A program made the position numbers and the translations under genes. Below are positions 39,699-52,646 of a stretch of 64,000 nucleotides of DNA, one piece after another. The first letter of the stretch is position 1. Every line of letters begins with the position of its first letter. The notes below the pieces were generated by a model. The model did not search any database. It was not told the DNA's origin and worked only from the letters and a program-made list of their open reading frames with translations. Origin of the DNA: Brachycybe producta (lineage: Eukaryota > Arthropoda > Diplopoda > Playtdesmida > Andrognathidae); the NCBI GenBank assembly GCA_036925085.1, contig JAUPFP010000017.1:62001-126000 (forward strand). The letters run 5' to 3'.

Positions 39699-40590
39699 CA
39701 CTGGTACAGAAGTAGCACCAAGATTTTCATGAATATGCGCGTGAGATTTTTAACCTGGAATACCAAAAAAAAAGTATCTAGTCTAACAATAGGGATGCGT
39801 TTCTGAAAATTACATCGTTAAAGGGATTAGTGATGAGCATTATTGGCGCTTTTGTACTAATTTATAACTAAAATGACCAAATGACTTGTAATATTTTCAT
39901 TTTTTTGACAATTTTTACTTTTTTGAATTTCTTGGATTTTACGTTCCTCGGAAGTTTGTTTTACCCTCCTGAGTTCATTTCAGTGCTTTTCAGGGCATCT
40001 AGAAGACTTTGGTCATTTTTTTGAAATTATTCCAAGAGTAAAAACAAAAGATTTTGGTCAACTACGTTATATCGAGGTATCATTTTTTAGATGTAAGGTA
40101 ACGCGCGAGGGTATTGGTGTGTGTGCGCAGAACAGCAGTGGCATTAAGAATACCGGTTTTGGAATTAAAAGTCGGATACTATAGACTATTAAGTTAATTA
40201 TCACTACATCACTGCTGCTTAACTCAAACTAAACCATGGATAACATCCTGTTAAGACAAGAGACTTTAATCAAGATCACTGCTGTAAAGGTTGATTTCAC
40301 TATCATTTGACGCCATCAAGTGATGTCAGTTATAAATTTTCAGAACTGAAGTATCATTAACTTACTTTCAGGGGCACCGCCACACTTAAATCTTAGACTA
40401 TTACTTTACTGGACTGGCAACTCCCAAAATTTTGTGTTTGACAGTTTTACATCGTCGTTTTCCAGGTGGCGCCTCTAGCGGGACTATGGTATATGAACTT
40501 GTTAGTAAAAGTCAAGTTTTGGACGAGTTCATTTTGTAGCTATATAGGGTGTATTTTTATATATTAGTATAAAAAGTATGGCCGATGAAG
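39699..40590. other. AT-rich intergenic DNA with a dispersed-repeat unit
   Basis: 39940-40030 holds the repeat words seen left of the element (CCTGAGTTCATTTCAGT, CAGGGCATCTAGAAGACTT). The rest shows no gene. Confidence 0.4.
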
Positions 40591-40599
40591 AACTACATT

Positions 40600-40691
40600 G
40601 GCAATTAGAAATCGGGAGGGGCGAACAGAAGTTGGCTTCGCCCTTTTTATGACGAACGCAACTTCTAATTTGTTGGTTATGTACTCTGACT
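40600..40691. mobile_element. Partial MITE (ACAGG family copy 3)
   Basis: Matches the left half of 16757-16954: GGCAATTAGAAATCGGGA, ACAGAAGTTGGC, CGCCCTTTTTATGACGA, AACTTCTAATT. The right half is missing. Confidence 0.65.
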
Positions 40692-40854
40692 TCACACAAA
40701 AAACAGACTTTCACTCCGATTTTCTGTAAAATTAAAATGCACCAGACGGAGCTGGCATCACTTTTGCCTAAGAACATGCATTCAATGCTTTAAAATGAAG
40801 AAGATAGGGAGTTGCCAGTCCAGTAAAGTAATAGTCTAAGCTTAAACATTCCCA

Positions 40855-41040
40855 ATAACATTGAACAAAATGCAAGCTTTGAAGATGCATAGCTTTTGCT
40901 TAGTAAATCACACTTAAGAGATTTGATTATTTTTAGAGAGTTATTTGTTAATAAAACGACGTCTTTTAATTTGCATAAGCACACTCAGTTAATTTTTTCT
41001 GAATTTTGTTTAATGTGCACCAATTTGATTCAATCAAAAC
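40855..41040. repeat. Dispersed ATGCAAACTTTG repeat (single unit)
   Basis: Contains AAAATGCAAGCTTTGAAGATG, TAGTAAATCACAC, then ACGTCTT, AAGCACACTCAGTTAAT and TTTAATGTGCACCAA, in the same order as at 11690-12005 and 55890-56470. Confidence 0.6.
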
Positions 41041-41210
41041 AAGATGGCGGCCACCACTTCATAGTGTGATGTGTCTTCTGCTGTTTCAAAATCGTAAAGA
41101 AAACGATGTACACTTTTATTATGTAGATTACTGTGACACCCTGTATCTGCATACTTGTGGAACACCCCATAGACATTCTGTTATTTCAGAATGGCACCCC
41201 ATTGAGCACA

Positions 41211-44200
41211 GTCCCTCTGGTTGGCACCTTCAGAAAACCTTCTGAGTCCCTCTGGTTGGCACCTTCAGAAAACCTTCTGAGTCCCTCTGGTTGGCACCTT
41301 CAGAAAACCTTCTGAGTCCCCCTGGTTGGCACCTTCAGAAAACCTTCTGAGTCCCCCTGGTTGGCACCTTCAGAAAACCTTCTGAGTCCCCCTGGTTGGC
41401 ACCTTCAGAAAACCTTCTGAGTCCCTCTGGTTGGCACCTTCAGAAAACCTTCTGAGTCCCTCTGGTTGGCACCTTCAGAAAACCTTCTGAGTCCCTCTGG
41501 TTGGCACCTTCAGAAAACCTTCTGAGTCCCTCTGGTTGGCACCTTCAGAAAACCTTCTGAGTCCCTCTGGTTGGCACCTTCAGAAAACCTTCTGAGTCCC
41601 TCTGGTTGGCACCTTCAGAAAACCTTCTGAGTCCCTCTGGTTGGCACCTTCAGAAAACCTTCTGAGTCCCTCTGGTTGGCACCCTCAGAAAACCTTCTGA
41701 GTCCCTCTGGTTGGCACCCTCAGAAAACCTTCTGAGTCCCTCTGGTTGGCACCCTCAGAAAACCTTCTGAGTCCCTCTGGTTGGCACCCTCAGAAAACCT
41801 TCTGAGTCCCTCTGGTTGGCACCCTCAGAAAACCTTCTGAGTCCCTCTGGTTGGCACCCTCAGAAAACCTTCTGAGTCCCTCTGGTTGGCACCCTCAGAA
41901 AACCTTCTGAGTCCCTCTGGTTGGCACCCTCAGAAAACCTTCTGAGTCCCTCTGGTTGGCACCCTCAGAAAACCTTCTGAGTCCCTCTGGTTGGCACCCT
42001 CAGAAAACCTTCTGAGTCCCTCTGGTTGGCACCCTCAGAAAACCTTCTGAGTCCCTCTGGTTGGCACCCTCAGAAAACCTTCTGAGTCCCTCTGGTTGGC
42101 ACCCTCAGAAAACCTTCTGAGTCCCTCTGGTTGGCACCCTCAGAAAACCTTCTGAGTCCCTCTGGTTGGCACCCTCAGAAAACCTTCTGAGTCCCTCTGG
42201 TTGGCACCCTCAGAAAACCTTCTGAGTCCCTCTGGTTGGCACCCTCAGAAAACCTTCTGAGTCCCTCTGGTTGGCACCCTCAGAAAACCTTCTGAGTCCC
42301 TCTGGTTGGCACCTTCAGAAAACCTTCTGAGTCCCTCTGGTTGGCACCTTCAGAAAACCTTCTGAGTCCCTCTGGTTGGCACCTTCAGAAAACCTTCTGA
42401 GTCCCTCTGGTTGGCACCTTCAGAAAACCTTCTGAGTCCCTCTGGTTGGCACCTTCAGAAAACCTTCTGAGTCCCTCTGGTTGGCACCTTCAGAAAACCT
42501 TCTGAGTCCCTCTGGTTGGCACCTTCAGAAAACCTTCTGAGTCCCTCTGGTTGGCACCTTCAGAAAACCTTCTGAGTCCCTCTGGTTGGCACCTTCAGAA
42601 AACCTTCTGAGTCCCTCTGGTTGGCACCTTCAGAAAACCTTCTGAGTCCCTCTGGTTGGCACCTTCAGAAAACCTTCTGAGTCCCTCTGGTTGGCACCTT
42701 CAGAAAACCTTCTGAGTCCCTCTGGTTGGCACCTTCAGAAAACCTTCTGAGTCCCTCTGGTTGGCACCTTCAGAAAACCTTCTGAGTCCCTCTGGTTGGC
42801 ACCTTCAGAAAACCTTCTGAGTCCCTCTGGTTGGCACCTTCAGAAAACCTTCTGAGTCCCTCTGGTTGGCACCTTCAGAAAACCTTCTGAGTCCCTCTGG
42901 TTGGCACCTTCAGAAAACCTTCTGAGTCCCTCTGGTTGGCACCTTCAGAAAACCTTCTGAGTCCCTCTGGTTGGCACCTTCAGAAAACCTTCTGAGTCCC
43001 TCTGGTTGGCACCTTCAGAAAACCTTCTGAGTCCCTCTGGTTGGCACCTTCAGAAAACCTTCTGAGTCCCTCTGGTTGGCACCTTCAGAAAACCTTCTGA
43101 GTCCCTCTGGTTGGCACCTTCAGAAAACCTTCTGAGTCCCTCTGGTTGGCACCTTCAGAAAACCTTCTGAGTCCCTCTGGTTGGCACCTTCAGAAAACCT
43201 TCTGAGTCCCTCTGGTTGGCACCTTCAGAAAACCTTCTGAGTCCCTCTGGTTGGCACCTTCAGAAAACCTTCTGAGTCCCTCTGGTTGGCACCTTCAGAA
43301 AACCTTCTGAGTCCCTCTGGTTGGCACCTTCAGAAAACCTTCTGAGTCCCTCTGGTTGGCACCTTCAGAAAACCTTCTGAGTCCCTCTGGTTGGCACCTT
43401 CAGAAAACCTTCTGAGTCCCTCTGGTTGGCACCTTCAGAAAACCTTCTGAGTCCCTCTGGTTGGCACCTTCAGAAAACCTTCTGAGTCCCTCTGGTTGGC
43501 ACCTTCAGAAAACCTTCTGAGTCCCTCTGGTTGGCACCTTCAGAAAACCTTCTGAGTCCCTCTGGTTGGCACCTTCAGAAAACCTTCTGAGTCCCTCTGG
43601 TTGGCACCTTCAGAAAACCTTCTGAGTCCCTCTGGTTGGCACCTTCAGAAAACCTTCTGAGTCCCTCTGGTTGGCACCTTCAGAAAACCTTCTGAGTCCC
43701 TCTGGTTGGCACCTTCAGAAAACCTTCTGAGTCCCTCTGGTTGGCACCTTCAGAAAACCTTCTGAGTCCCTCTGGTTGGCACCTTCAGAAAACCTTCTGA
43801 GTCCCTCTGGTTGGCACCTTCAGAAAACCTTCTGAGTCCCTCTGGTTGGCACCTTCAGAAAACCTTCTGAGTCCCTCTGGTTGGCACCTTCAGAAAACCT
43901 TCTGAGTCCCTCTGGTTGGCACCTTCAGAAAACCTTCTGAGTCCCTCTGGTTGGCACCTTCAGAAAACCTTCTGAGTCCCTCTGGTTGGCACCTTCAGAA
44001 AACCTTCTGAGTCCCTCTGGTTGGCACCTTCAGAAAACCTTCTGAGTCCCTCTGGTTGGCACCTTCAGAAAACCTTCTGAGTCCCTCTGGTTGGCACCTT
44101 CAGAAAACCTTCTGAGTCCCTCTGGTTGGCACCTTCAGAAAACCTTCTGAGTCCCTCTGGTTGGCACCTTCAGAAAACCTTCTGAGTCCCTCTGGTTGGC

Positions 44201-47055
44201 ACCTTCAGAAAACCTTCTGAGTCCCTCTGGTTGGCACCTTCAGAAAACCTTCTGAGTCCCTCTGGTTGGCACCTTCAGAAAACCTTCTGAGTCCCTCTGG
44301 TTGGCACCTTCAGAAAACCTTCTGAGTCCCTCTGGTTGGCACCTTCAGAAAACCTTCTGAGTCCCTCTGGTTGGCACCTTCAGAAAACCTTCTGAGTCCC
44401 TCTGGTTGGCACCTTCAGAAAACCTTCTGAGTCCCTCTGGTTGGCACCTTCAGAAAACCTTCTGAGTCCCTCTGGTTGGCACCTTCAGAAAACCTTCTGA
44501 GTCCCTCTGGTTGGCACCTTCAGAAAACCTTCTGAGTCCCTCTGGTTGGCACCTTCAGAAAACCTTCTGAGTCCCTCTGGTTGGCACCTTCAGAAAACCT
44601 TCTGAGTCCCTCTGGTTGGCACCTTCAGAAAACCTTCTGAGTCCCTCTGGTTGGCACCTTCAGAAAACCTTCTGAGTCCCTCTGGTTGGCACCTTCAGAA
44701 AACCTTCTGAGTCCCTCTGGTTGGCACCTTCAGAAAACCTTCTGAGTCCCTCTGGTTGGCACCTTCAGAAAACCTTCTGAGTCCCTCTGGTTGGCACCTT
44801 CAGAAAACCTTCTGAGTCCCTCTGGTTGGCACCTTCAGAAAACCTTCTGAGTCCCTCTGGTTGGCACCTTCAGAAAACCTTCTGAGTCCCTCTGGTTGGC
44901 ACCTTCAGAAAACCTTCTGAGTCCCTCTGGTTGGCACCTTCAGAAAACCTTCTGAGTCCCTCTGGTTGGCACCTTCAGAAAACCTTCTGAGTCCCTCTGG
45001 TTGGCACCTTCAGAAAACCTTCTGAGTCCCTCTGGTTGGCACCTTCAGAAAACCTTCTGAGTCCCTCTGGTTGGCACCTTCAGAAAACCTTCTGAGTCCC
45101 TCTGGTTGGCACCTTCAGAAAACCTTCTGAGTCCCTCTGGTTGGCACCTTCAGAAAACCTTCTGAGTCCCTCTGGTTGGCACCTTCAGAAAACCTTCTGA
45201 GTCCCTCTGGTTGGCACCTTCAGAAAACCTTCTGAGTCCCTCTGGTTGGCACCTTCAGAAAACCTTCTGAGTCCCTCTGGTTGGCACCTTCAGAAAACCT
45301 TCTGAGTCCCTCTGGTTGGCACCTTCAGAAAACCTTCTGAGTCCCTCTGGTTGGCACCTTCAGAAAACCTTCTGAGTCCCTCTGGTTGGCACCTTCAGAA
45401 AACCTTCTGAGTCCCTCTGGTTGGCACCTTCAGAAAACCTTCTGAGTCCCTCTGGTTGGCACCTTCAGAAAACCTTCTGAGTCCCTCTGGTTGGCACCTT
45501 CAGAAAACCTTCTGAGTCCCTCTGGTTGGCACCTTCAGAAAACCTTCTGAGTCCCTCTGGTTGGCACCTTCAGAAAACCTTCTGAGTCCCTCTGGTTGGC
45601 ACCTTCAGAAAACCTTCTGAGTCCCTCTGGTTGGCACCTTCAGAAAACCTTCTGAGTCCCTCTGGTTGGCACCTTCAGAAAACCTTCTGAGTCCCTCTGG
45701 TTGGCACCTTCAGAAAACCTTCTGAGTCCCTCTGGTTGGCACCTTCAGAAAACCTTCTGAGTCCCTCTGGTTGGCACCTTCAGAAAACCTTCTGAGTCCC
45801 TCTGGTTGGCACCTTCAGAAAACCTTCTGAGTCCCTCTGGTTGGCACCTTCAGAAAACCTTCTGAGTCCCTCTGGTTGGCACCTTCAGAAAACCTTCTGA
45901 GTCCCTCTGGTTGGCACCTTCAGAAAACCTTCTGAGTCCCTCTGGTTGGCACCTTCAGAAAACCTTCTGAGTCCCTCTGGTTGGCACCTTCAGAAAACCT
46001 TCTGAGTCCCTCTGGTTGGCACCTTCAGAAAACCTTCTGAGTCCCTCTGGTTGGCACCTTCAGAAAACCTTCTGAGTCCCTCTGGTTGGCACCTTCAGAA
46101 AACCTTCTGAGTCCCTCTGGTTGGCACCTTCAGAAAACCTTCTGAGTCCCTCTGGTTGGCACCTTCAGAAAACCTTCTGAGTCCCTCTGGTTGGCACCTT
46201 CAGAAAACCTTCTGAGTCCCTCTGGTTGGCACCTTCAGAAAACCTTCTGAGTCCCTCTGGTTGGCACCTTCAGAAAACCTTCTGAGTCCCTCTGGTTGGC
46301 ACCTTCAGAAAACCTTCTGAGTCCCTCTGGTTGGCACCTTCAGAAAACCTTCTGAGTCCCTCTGGTTGGCACCTTCAGAAAACCTTCTGAGTCCCTCTGG
46401 TTGGCACCTTCAGAAAACCTTCTGAGTCCCTCTGGTTGGCACCTTCAGAAAACCTTCTGAGTCCCTCTGGTTGGCACCTTCAGAAAACCTTCTGAGTCCC
46501 TCTGGTTGGCACCTTCAGAAAACCTTCTGAGTCCCTCTGGTTGGCACCTTCAGAAAACCTTCTGAGTCCCTCTGGTTGGCACCTTCAGAAAACCTTCTGA
46601 GTCCCTCTGGTTGGCACCTTCAGAAAACCTTCTGAGTCCCTCTGGTTGGCACCTTCAGAAAACCTTCTGAGTCCCTCTGGTTGGCACCTTCAGAAAACCT
46701 TCTGAGTCCCTCTGGTTGGCACCTTCAGAAAACCTTCTGAGTCCCTCTGGTTGGCACCTTCAGAAAACCTTCTGAGTCCCTCTGGTTGGCACCTTCAGAA
46801 AACCTTCTGAGTCCCTCTGGTTGGCACCTTCAGAAAACCTTCTGAGTCCCTCTGGTTGGCACCTTCAGAAAACCTTCTGAGTCCCTCTGGTTGGCACCTT
46901 CAGAAAACCTTCTGAGTCCCTCTGGTTGGCACCTTCAGAAAACCTTCTGAGTCCCTCTGGTTGGCACCTTCAGAAAACCTTCTGAGTCCCTCTGGTTGGC
47001 ACCTTCAGAAAACCTTCTGAGTCCCTCTGGTTGGCACCTTCAGAAAACCTTCTGA
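41211..47055 (+). repeat. Minisatellite: 167 units of 35 bp
   Basis: The unit is GTCCCTCTGGTTGGCACCTT followed by CAGAAAACCTTCTGA. From 41211 to the last unit the phase never slips: 5,845 bases equal exactly 167 x 35. Variants are in blocks: three consecutive GTCCCCCTGG units from 41316, and 18 consecutive ACCCTCAG units from 41681 to 42276. Each unit contains the hairpin TCAGAA-AACC-TTCTGA. Confidence 0.98.
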
Positions 47056-47820
47056 GTCCCTCTGGTTGGCACCTTCTGAGTCCCTCTGGTTGGCACCTTC
47101 TGAGTCCCTCTGGTTGGCACCTTCTGAGTCCCTCTGGTTGGCACCTTCTGAGTCCCTCTGGTTGGCACCTTCTGAGTCCCTCTGGTTGGCACCTTCTGAG
47201 TCCCTCTGGTTGGCACCTTCTGAGTCCCTCTGGTTGGCACCTTCTGAGTCCCTCTGGTTGGCACCTTCTGAGTCCCTCTGGTTGGCACCTTCTGAGTCCC
47301 TCTGGTTGGCACCTTCTGAGTCCCTCTGGTTGGCACCTTCTGAGTCCCTCTGGTTGGCACCTTCTGAGTCCCTCTGGTTGGCACCTTCTGAGTCCCTCTG
47401 GTTGGCACCTTCTGAGTCCCTCTGGTTGGCACCTTCTGAGTCCCTCTGGTTGGCACCTTCTGAGTCCCTCTGGTTGGCACCTTCTGAGTCCCTCTGGTTG
47501 GCACCTTCTGAGTCCCTCTGGTTGGCACCTTCTGAGTCCCTCTGGTTGGCACCTTCTGAGTCCCTCTGGTTGGCACCTTCTGAGTCCCTCTGGTTGGCAC
47601 CTTCTGAGTCCCTCTGGTTGGCACCTTCTGAGTCCCTCTGGTTGGCACCTTCTGAGTCCCTCTGGTTGGCACCTTCTGAGTCCCTCTGGTTGGCACCTTC
47701 TGAGTCCCTCTGGTTGGCACCTTCTGAGTCCCTCTGGTTGGCACCTTCTGAGTCCCTCTGGTTGGCACCTTCTGAGTCCCTCTGGTTGGCACCTTCTGAG
47801 TCCCTCTGGTTGGCACCTTC
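47056..47820 (+). repeat. Minisatellite: 31 units of 24 bp plus a partial
   Basis: The 24-bp unit is the 35-bp unit lacking 11 bases (from CCTTC to the next CCTTC), so the hairpin half and loop are gone. 744 bases equal 31 x 24, followed by a 21-bp partial. The long frames through it on both strands (SPSGWHLL and TRGTQKVP repeats) follow from 24 being a multiple of 3 and are not taken as genes. Confidence 0.98.
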
Positions 47821-48101
47821 AGACCAGGCTAAAGAGGACCAGGATCATCAAAGTTTGTTATGCATCTATACCAAAAATTTCCTAGTCGAGACTGAGTGTG
47901 TTCCAACTCGAGGAGTGAGGAGAGCCACAGTCGGCCCCGACTAAAATAGTAGTCTTTTTGTGGGCTTTTGAGGATTAACTGTGTGATCGGTGTTAAGTCA
48001 CCTGTACTATCTGAATGTCACATGCGGTTAAAGAAGGGGCTGGTTCTGACCCAGCACCATAACAAGGTGGTAGTGCCAAAGAGCCAGCCTCGTCACATTA
48101 C

Positions 48102-51100
48102 TCACTGAGTGCACTCACCAGTGATTGCGATTTCTATGATTAAAAGTTATCATAATGAACATCAAATTATCTCGTCTGAACAAAAGTATAACAAAACTAA
48201 TAGTTAAGACACATTCGTTTGTTATGTAGTCAGTCTGAGTAAAAAAAAATGTATCTAAACTAAAAAATAAATATGGGCAGGTTGTGCTTTGTCGAAGAGA
48301 GGAGGGTTTGATTTGGAGGCTACGATAAGGAGATTACGTTAGAGTAACTTGGAGGCTAAATAAACTATCACGATCTCTGGTAATTGTTATACTGGCTAGT
48401 AGTGGATGAAAATGTGTGTGTTCGCCCATAAAAGTACGGGAATTTAAGAATGCCAAGTGTGAGGATCTTCACCTCAGAAATCACGTTATCTAATTATCAT
48501 ACTAGCCTCAATAGCCAACCCTCGTCATTAGCTGACAAGTAATTGGCTGTGATTGAACACACCACGTAGGGCAATAAGGATGACTCTGAGCTCATGAGCT
48601 GATGCGTTCACTTCAGAACTCAATATAGGTCTATATGTTGTGTCAGATTGAATAACAATGCTATTAGGTCATTGCAAGAGATGCATTTGAGCCTCTAATA
48701 GGTTACTGTGACCTAGGACATTTAGAGTGCCTATTTTGACACCTAATAATTCAATATTTTTTTGTTATAGGGAATTATTTATATTTATTATTAGAAGTTA
48801 TAATTGATCGAAAAGGGGCGAAGAAATCTGATTTTCAGAGAAATATTAGCAAGTGCAGGGAGAATTTGTCAAATGCATTCGAGAAACTCACTTTGTCGTG
48901 TCTGTGTGTTGTGTCTTGTTTTGTTTCTATAGTTTAAAATGTACCTTAGAGCCTTCCATTTTTTAGTTGATCATTTTTTTTTGTTTACTTTACAACGAAA
49001 TACAATATGAACCATTCAGACAGAATCGCGTGAATTGAGATGCATGTATTATTTTTTTTAGCTTAATAAGCTTACATACAAGATTGTAATTCTGACAAAG
49101 TTAGAGGGACTATAGTTTTGAAATGAAGAAGAAGAAAAAAAATACTTAAGAAAGTTTTCAGTTCACCTCTTAAAATCGATTATTATCTTTCATTAATGAA
49201 GTGACTCTCAGAAAGATAACAGTTTCTCCTGGGGGCACTTGTCTGTTTTGATGCAGTAATGACAGGTGCTCGGAGGGAGAGATGTTTGGAGGGTTTTTTC
49301 TTCTCCTTCTTCTTCTGTGTGGTTTGCTTCTGAAATAGGGATTTTTTTTTGTTTCACCTGTGTTTTTCCCCACCCCTTGAGCACCACGCTTACATTATAT
49401 TATTCTAGCAATAAATAAGGTACTGAAATTATAATTTAGGTGCATTCGAGAACGATCGAGGCCCGTGTTTTGTTACAATAATAGAAGAAAAAAAACTCTA
49501 GGAGGTGCCATTTTCTAACAGCAGCAGCATCGCTTTGGATGAGTCAATTATAATGCAGTACCCATGCTGCACCTTATATCCAAGTGTTCAATTTCCAATT
49601 ACTCTTAGGAGTCGTCTGCTGCTCCTTGTAATCGTGTGTTTTATTTACTTTTCTTGCGACTGGAGTTAGTTCTACAGGGTGTTCATTTCAAAAATGCTGC
49701 CCGACGTTTTTAAACGCTTCTTGAGTAGTTTCTTAAATGTAGAATGGTTGCAGAAGTCACCAGTGACCACTTTTAACAAAATTAGAGAAAGTTTTGCATG
49801 GACAGATTAATGTTACTGGTCATTTGTTCCTAGGCCCGGGTTAGTAAGAAAATGGAACTCTCTTCTTGCAGAGGATTTTTTGCATGGAAATAACCTCGTA
49901 TTAAGCTACAATTGGATTTTTGTGACTCTGTCACAGGCATTCATGGCTGCTTGCAAAGTAATTTTACAAATTCAAATACTGTAGCATGTTCTCAAATGCA
50001 CCCTTGAGCACGTAGACCTTCATTCGAGAAAGCTCACTTTTGTTGCACTGGTAGGAGTAATGTAGGATTGTTTCTGCCTGATACGTACACAGTGTAGAAT
50101 GCATGCAGCCATAAAGGAGTCAACTATGATACTTTACCCATGATGCATCATAACATTTGCAAATCATTGTCAGCTGCACCGACATATTTTATTTTAGTTG
50201 TTTTACTACAGTAATATTCTAAACCAACAAAAGTTTTCAAACACGTTTTAACCAATTTTCTAAAGTGGCTGGCTGTCGTTATTTAGGCGTTATTGAATGA
50301 GAGAAGGAAGGCCTTTGATTTCTTTTTTTTTTTGGCGTCTCATAATACCCACCCAGTAATCATGTTTCGGGAGGTTTAGACAACACCCTGTTAGGATGTT
50401 AGATGTCAAAGATACAAGTTAGAGAGATGTTTAGGCACATCTTTTAAGCTCATTTGCATGGCATAAATCCAAGTGAACAAAAAAAACACTGTTTATCTTA
50501 AGGATGTGTATGTAGTAAACAGAAAGATGCTTTTTTTGAAAGAAAAGAAAAAGTGGCTGTTATTTGATGTGAAATGTGACAAGTGCTCATCCACTTTCTC
50601 CTCATTAGCTGTGCTTAACTGACAAGAAAACGAGAACACATTTCAGTTTTTTTTCTTTTTCTTTCATTTCTCCTAATGGTTTTCTAAGCTCTACCTAGCA
50701 ATTAAACAGTCGTCATCAAGCATAATATTTAAAAGAAAGTGACGTCGAGAATGTTGGCGTTGTATAATGATTTTTTTTTCTTCTTTACATGTTAGCTTCT
50801 CTAGTACAAGTTGCATTCATGTTTGTGACACTGTAAATATAACATTTTTTTGATTGACAACTCTATGGCTGTGATTGTTTTACATCATATGAGAGAGAAA
50901 AAAATCTAAATCTTCATGTAGAGAGGAGCAGATAAGACATCTTCTGTGATGTTTTTTAGGTTTGCATCAAACTGTTTAAAACAACCGCAAAGTTGAAATG
51001 AGCTTCAGTTTTTGTTAAATTATAAAATAGGTTTTAGTTAATTTACAAGACAGATGCAGAAAATACAAGTGTCTTTTGAAAATAAATTCATTTTGATTTA

Positions 51101-51550
51101 AATGTTGTAGTTTTATTTACTATCCTCCTCTGTGACTACAAGGTTTGGATGCAAATTAGGCAACAATGCTGCGCTAGCAACCAGCAACAATCTCCTGGCA
51201 ACTGTTGCTGGAGATGTTACACTAGTGGCACCACTTCATTCTTGGAAACCAAGAATGTTGTATGCAATGGTAGGTGGTGAATGTTGCCTCTGCTGAGGAA
51301 CAACGTTGACGAGAAACAGCGACTACTAGTACATGTGACTAATATTTGTATTCAACTCAGTACACCTGCAATCAGCTCGAGAGCCATACGATAGAGGGGA
51401 CAATTTTCAAACATAAGTGGTTGTCATTTAGACGAAGTTCAGACATCGTCATCAAATTGAAATTGTACTAACAAAGAACTATTTACAGAAATTGCATTCC
51501 AGTATGCTTGAAAAAAAAGACCAGAAATATGAATCAGTTTAATCTCGTAG
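48102..51550. other. AT-rich intergenic DNA
   Basis: No gene is supported apart from the non-LTR remnant at 49765-49905. Several simple T and A runs. Confidence 0.4.
49765..49905 (+). pseudogene. Decayed non-LTR retrotransposon C-terminal fragment
   Basis: Reads HLFLGPGLVRKWNSL, like the FFPRVIRQWNSLPE segment at 58680-58720, and DNA words are shared in order (AAAATTAG, GGACAGATT, ACTGGTC, TGGAACTCTCTTC). Old fragment of the same family. Confidence 0.5.
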
Positions 51551-51682
51551 GGTCGTATTCATGATGATTTTTTTTTAGTTAAACCTAGTGCTAAAACTCA
51601 TCAACTTTTACATTGCACTTACTTTTAAAAGTTCACGAGTTTAGCACTAGCTTTGACTTAGCAAGCATCAAGAATGCAACCA
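51551..51682. mobile_element. Small foldback element (132 bp)
   Basis: Ends GGTCGTATTCATGATG and, inverted, GGTTGCATTCTTGATG. The arms continue through CTAGTGCTAAA and AACTTTTA to a short centre. Confidence 0.65.
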
Positions 51683-51774
51683 GTAATTTATGGGTGCACA
51701 TTTTTCATTGTACAAGTGCCAGAATTTGTGTTCAAGTGCACACTAATATATGTTCCCGGTTGCAAGTGACTATC

Positions 51775-51890
51775 GAGGAGGGCCACCCAAAGTTGAGAAA
51801 TTTCCACAGGCTTCACAATTTATGTATGCTCAAGGGGACGTCTTAGTTTTGACAAGATCCAGGGGCTGCAAAATTTTGAGAGGCGCTTCT
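51775..51890 (+). repeat. Dispersed-repeat remnant (copy 2)
   Basis: Degenerate partner of 1745-1945 (GAGGGCCACCCAA, GTTGAGAAATTTCCA, GGCTTCAC, TATGCT, CCAGGGGCT). Confidence 0.4.
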
Positions 51891-52646
51891 GTCGGCTCGT
51901 TTTTCCAAAACATTTTTGTTGTTGTTAATTTTTACTTAATATAGTTCAAATTTTATACACGTATATTTTATAATGTTGTTAACAACTAGCTTAAATTACA
52001 AAATTGTAGGTATTATAGTTTTTTTTCGGATTACGTATCCTTAAACAGAACGCATATTACGTGCTCCATGGATTCAGCAGTGTATATAAGTGAATGGTTG
52101 GTGTATAGGCACCCTAGAAGGACCGACGCAGGCGGCATGTGCCGCCTTGCCATCCGGACCAGTAGATAGATGCCTGACTGCAATAGTTGGCACACCTTGT
52201 AGCATGTATTGTGTTTTATATCAGAGAAAGGTATCACAGAATCCAGTTGTCAAGGGAGCATGGTTTTTAAGTTGTAAAATGTAAATGGTGGCGAATGTTC
52301 TGTTGAAAACAGAAGAAGAAGAAAAAAAAAAGCTTGTTCATCTGTTTGAGTGAAAAAAATATTTTATATTGCTGCAGGTACTTTAGTTATTTTTTTCACG
52401 CTTTCTTCTTTTTATTTCTGCCCTGACGTGTAGATGGTATAGAAACATATATACAGTATATGTACTGCTGGTTGTGCGGGTTAATAAATTTTTATTGAAG
52501 ACGCTCAGCATGTTGATGAGAGATTCTTTCTTGTAATGGCGCCATGAACTGTTTGAAAACAACCAGGGAAAGGGTTGATCTTGTTTTCTAAAGACACATG
52601 ATGATGATGAGGATGATGGTTATGATGAAGAAGAGTGTGTATTATA

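Larger units (their letters stand above)
41132..48097. mobile_element. LTR-like unit (possible solo LTR) containing the minisatellite
   Basis: Starts TGTGACACC and ends CTCGTCACA, that is TG..CA with a 6-bp inverted repeat, and is flanked by TTAC on both sides (41128-41131 and 48098-48101). Outside the array only about 356 bp remain, a plausible LTR size. The gypsy LTR above also has TGTGAC ends and a 4-bp TSD. A 4-bp match can arise by chance, so this is a hypothesis. Confidence 0.4.

Noticed and set aside
47031..47944. Long open frames through the 24-bp array on both strands
   Set aside because: 24 is a multiple of 3, so any stop-free unit gives an endless frame; no start context, domain or conservation supports coding.
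41128..48101. CRISPR-like reading of the regular 35-bp repeats
   Set aside because: Units are contiguous with no unique spacers; eukaryotic minisatellite.
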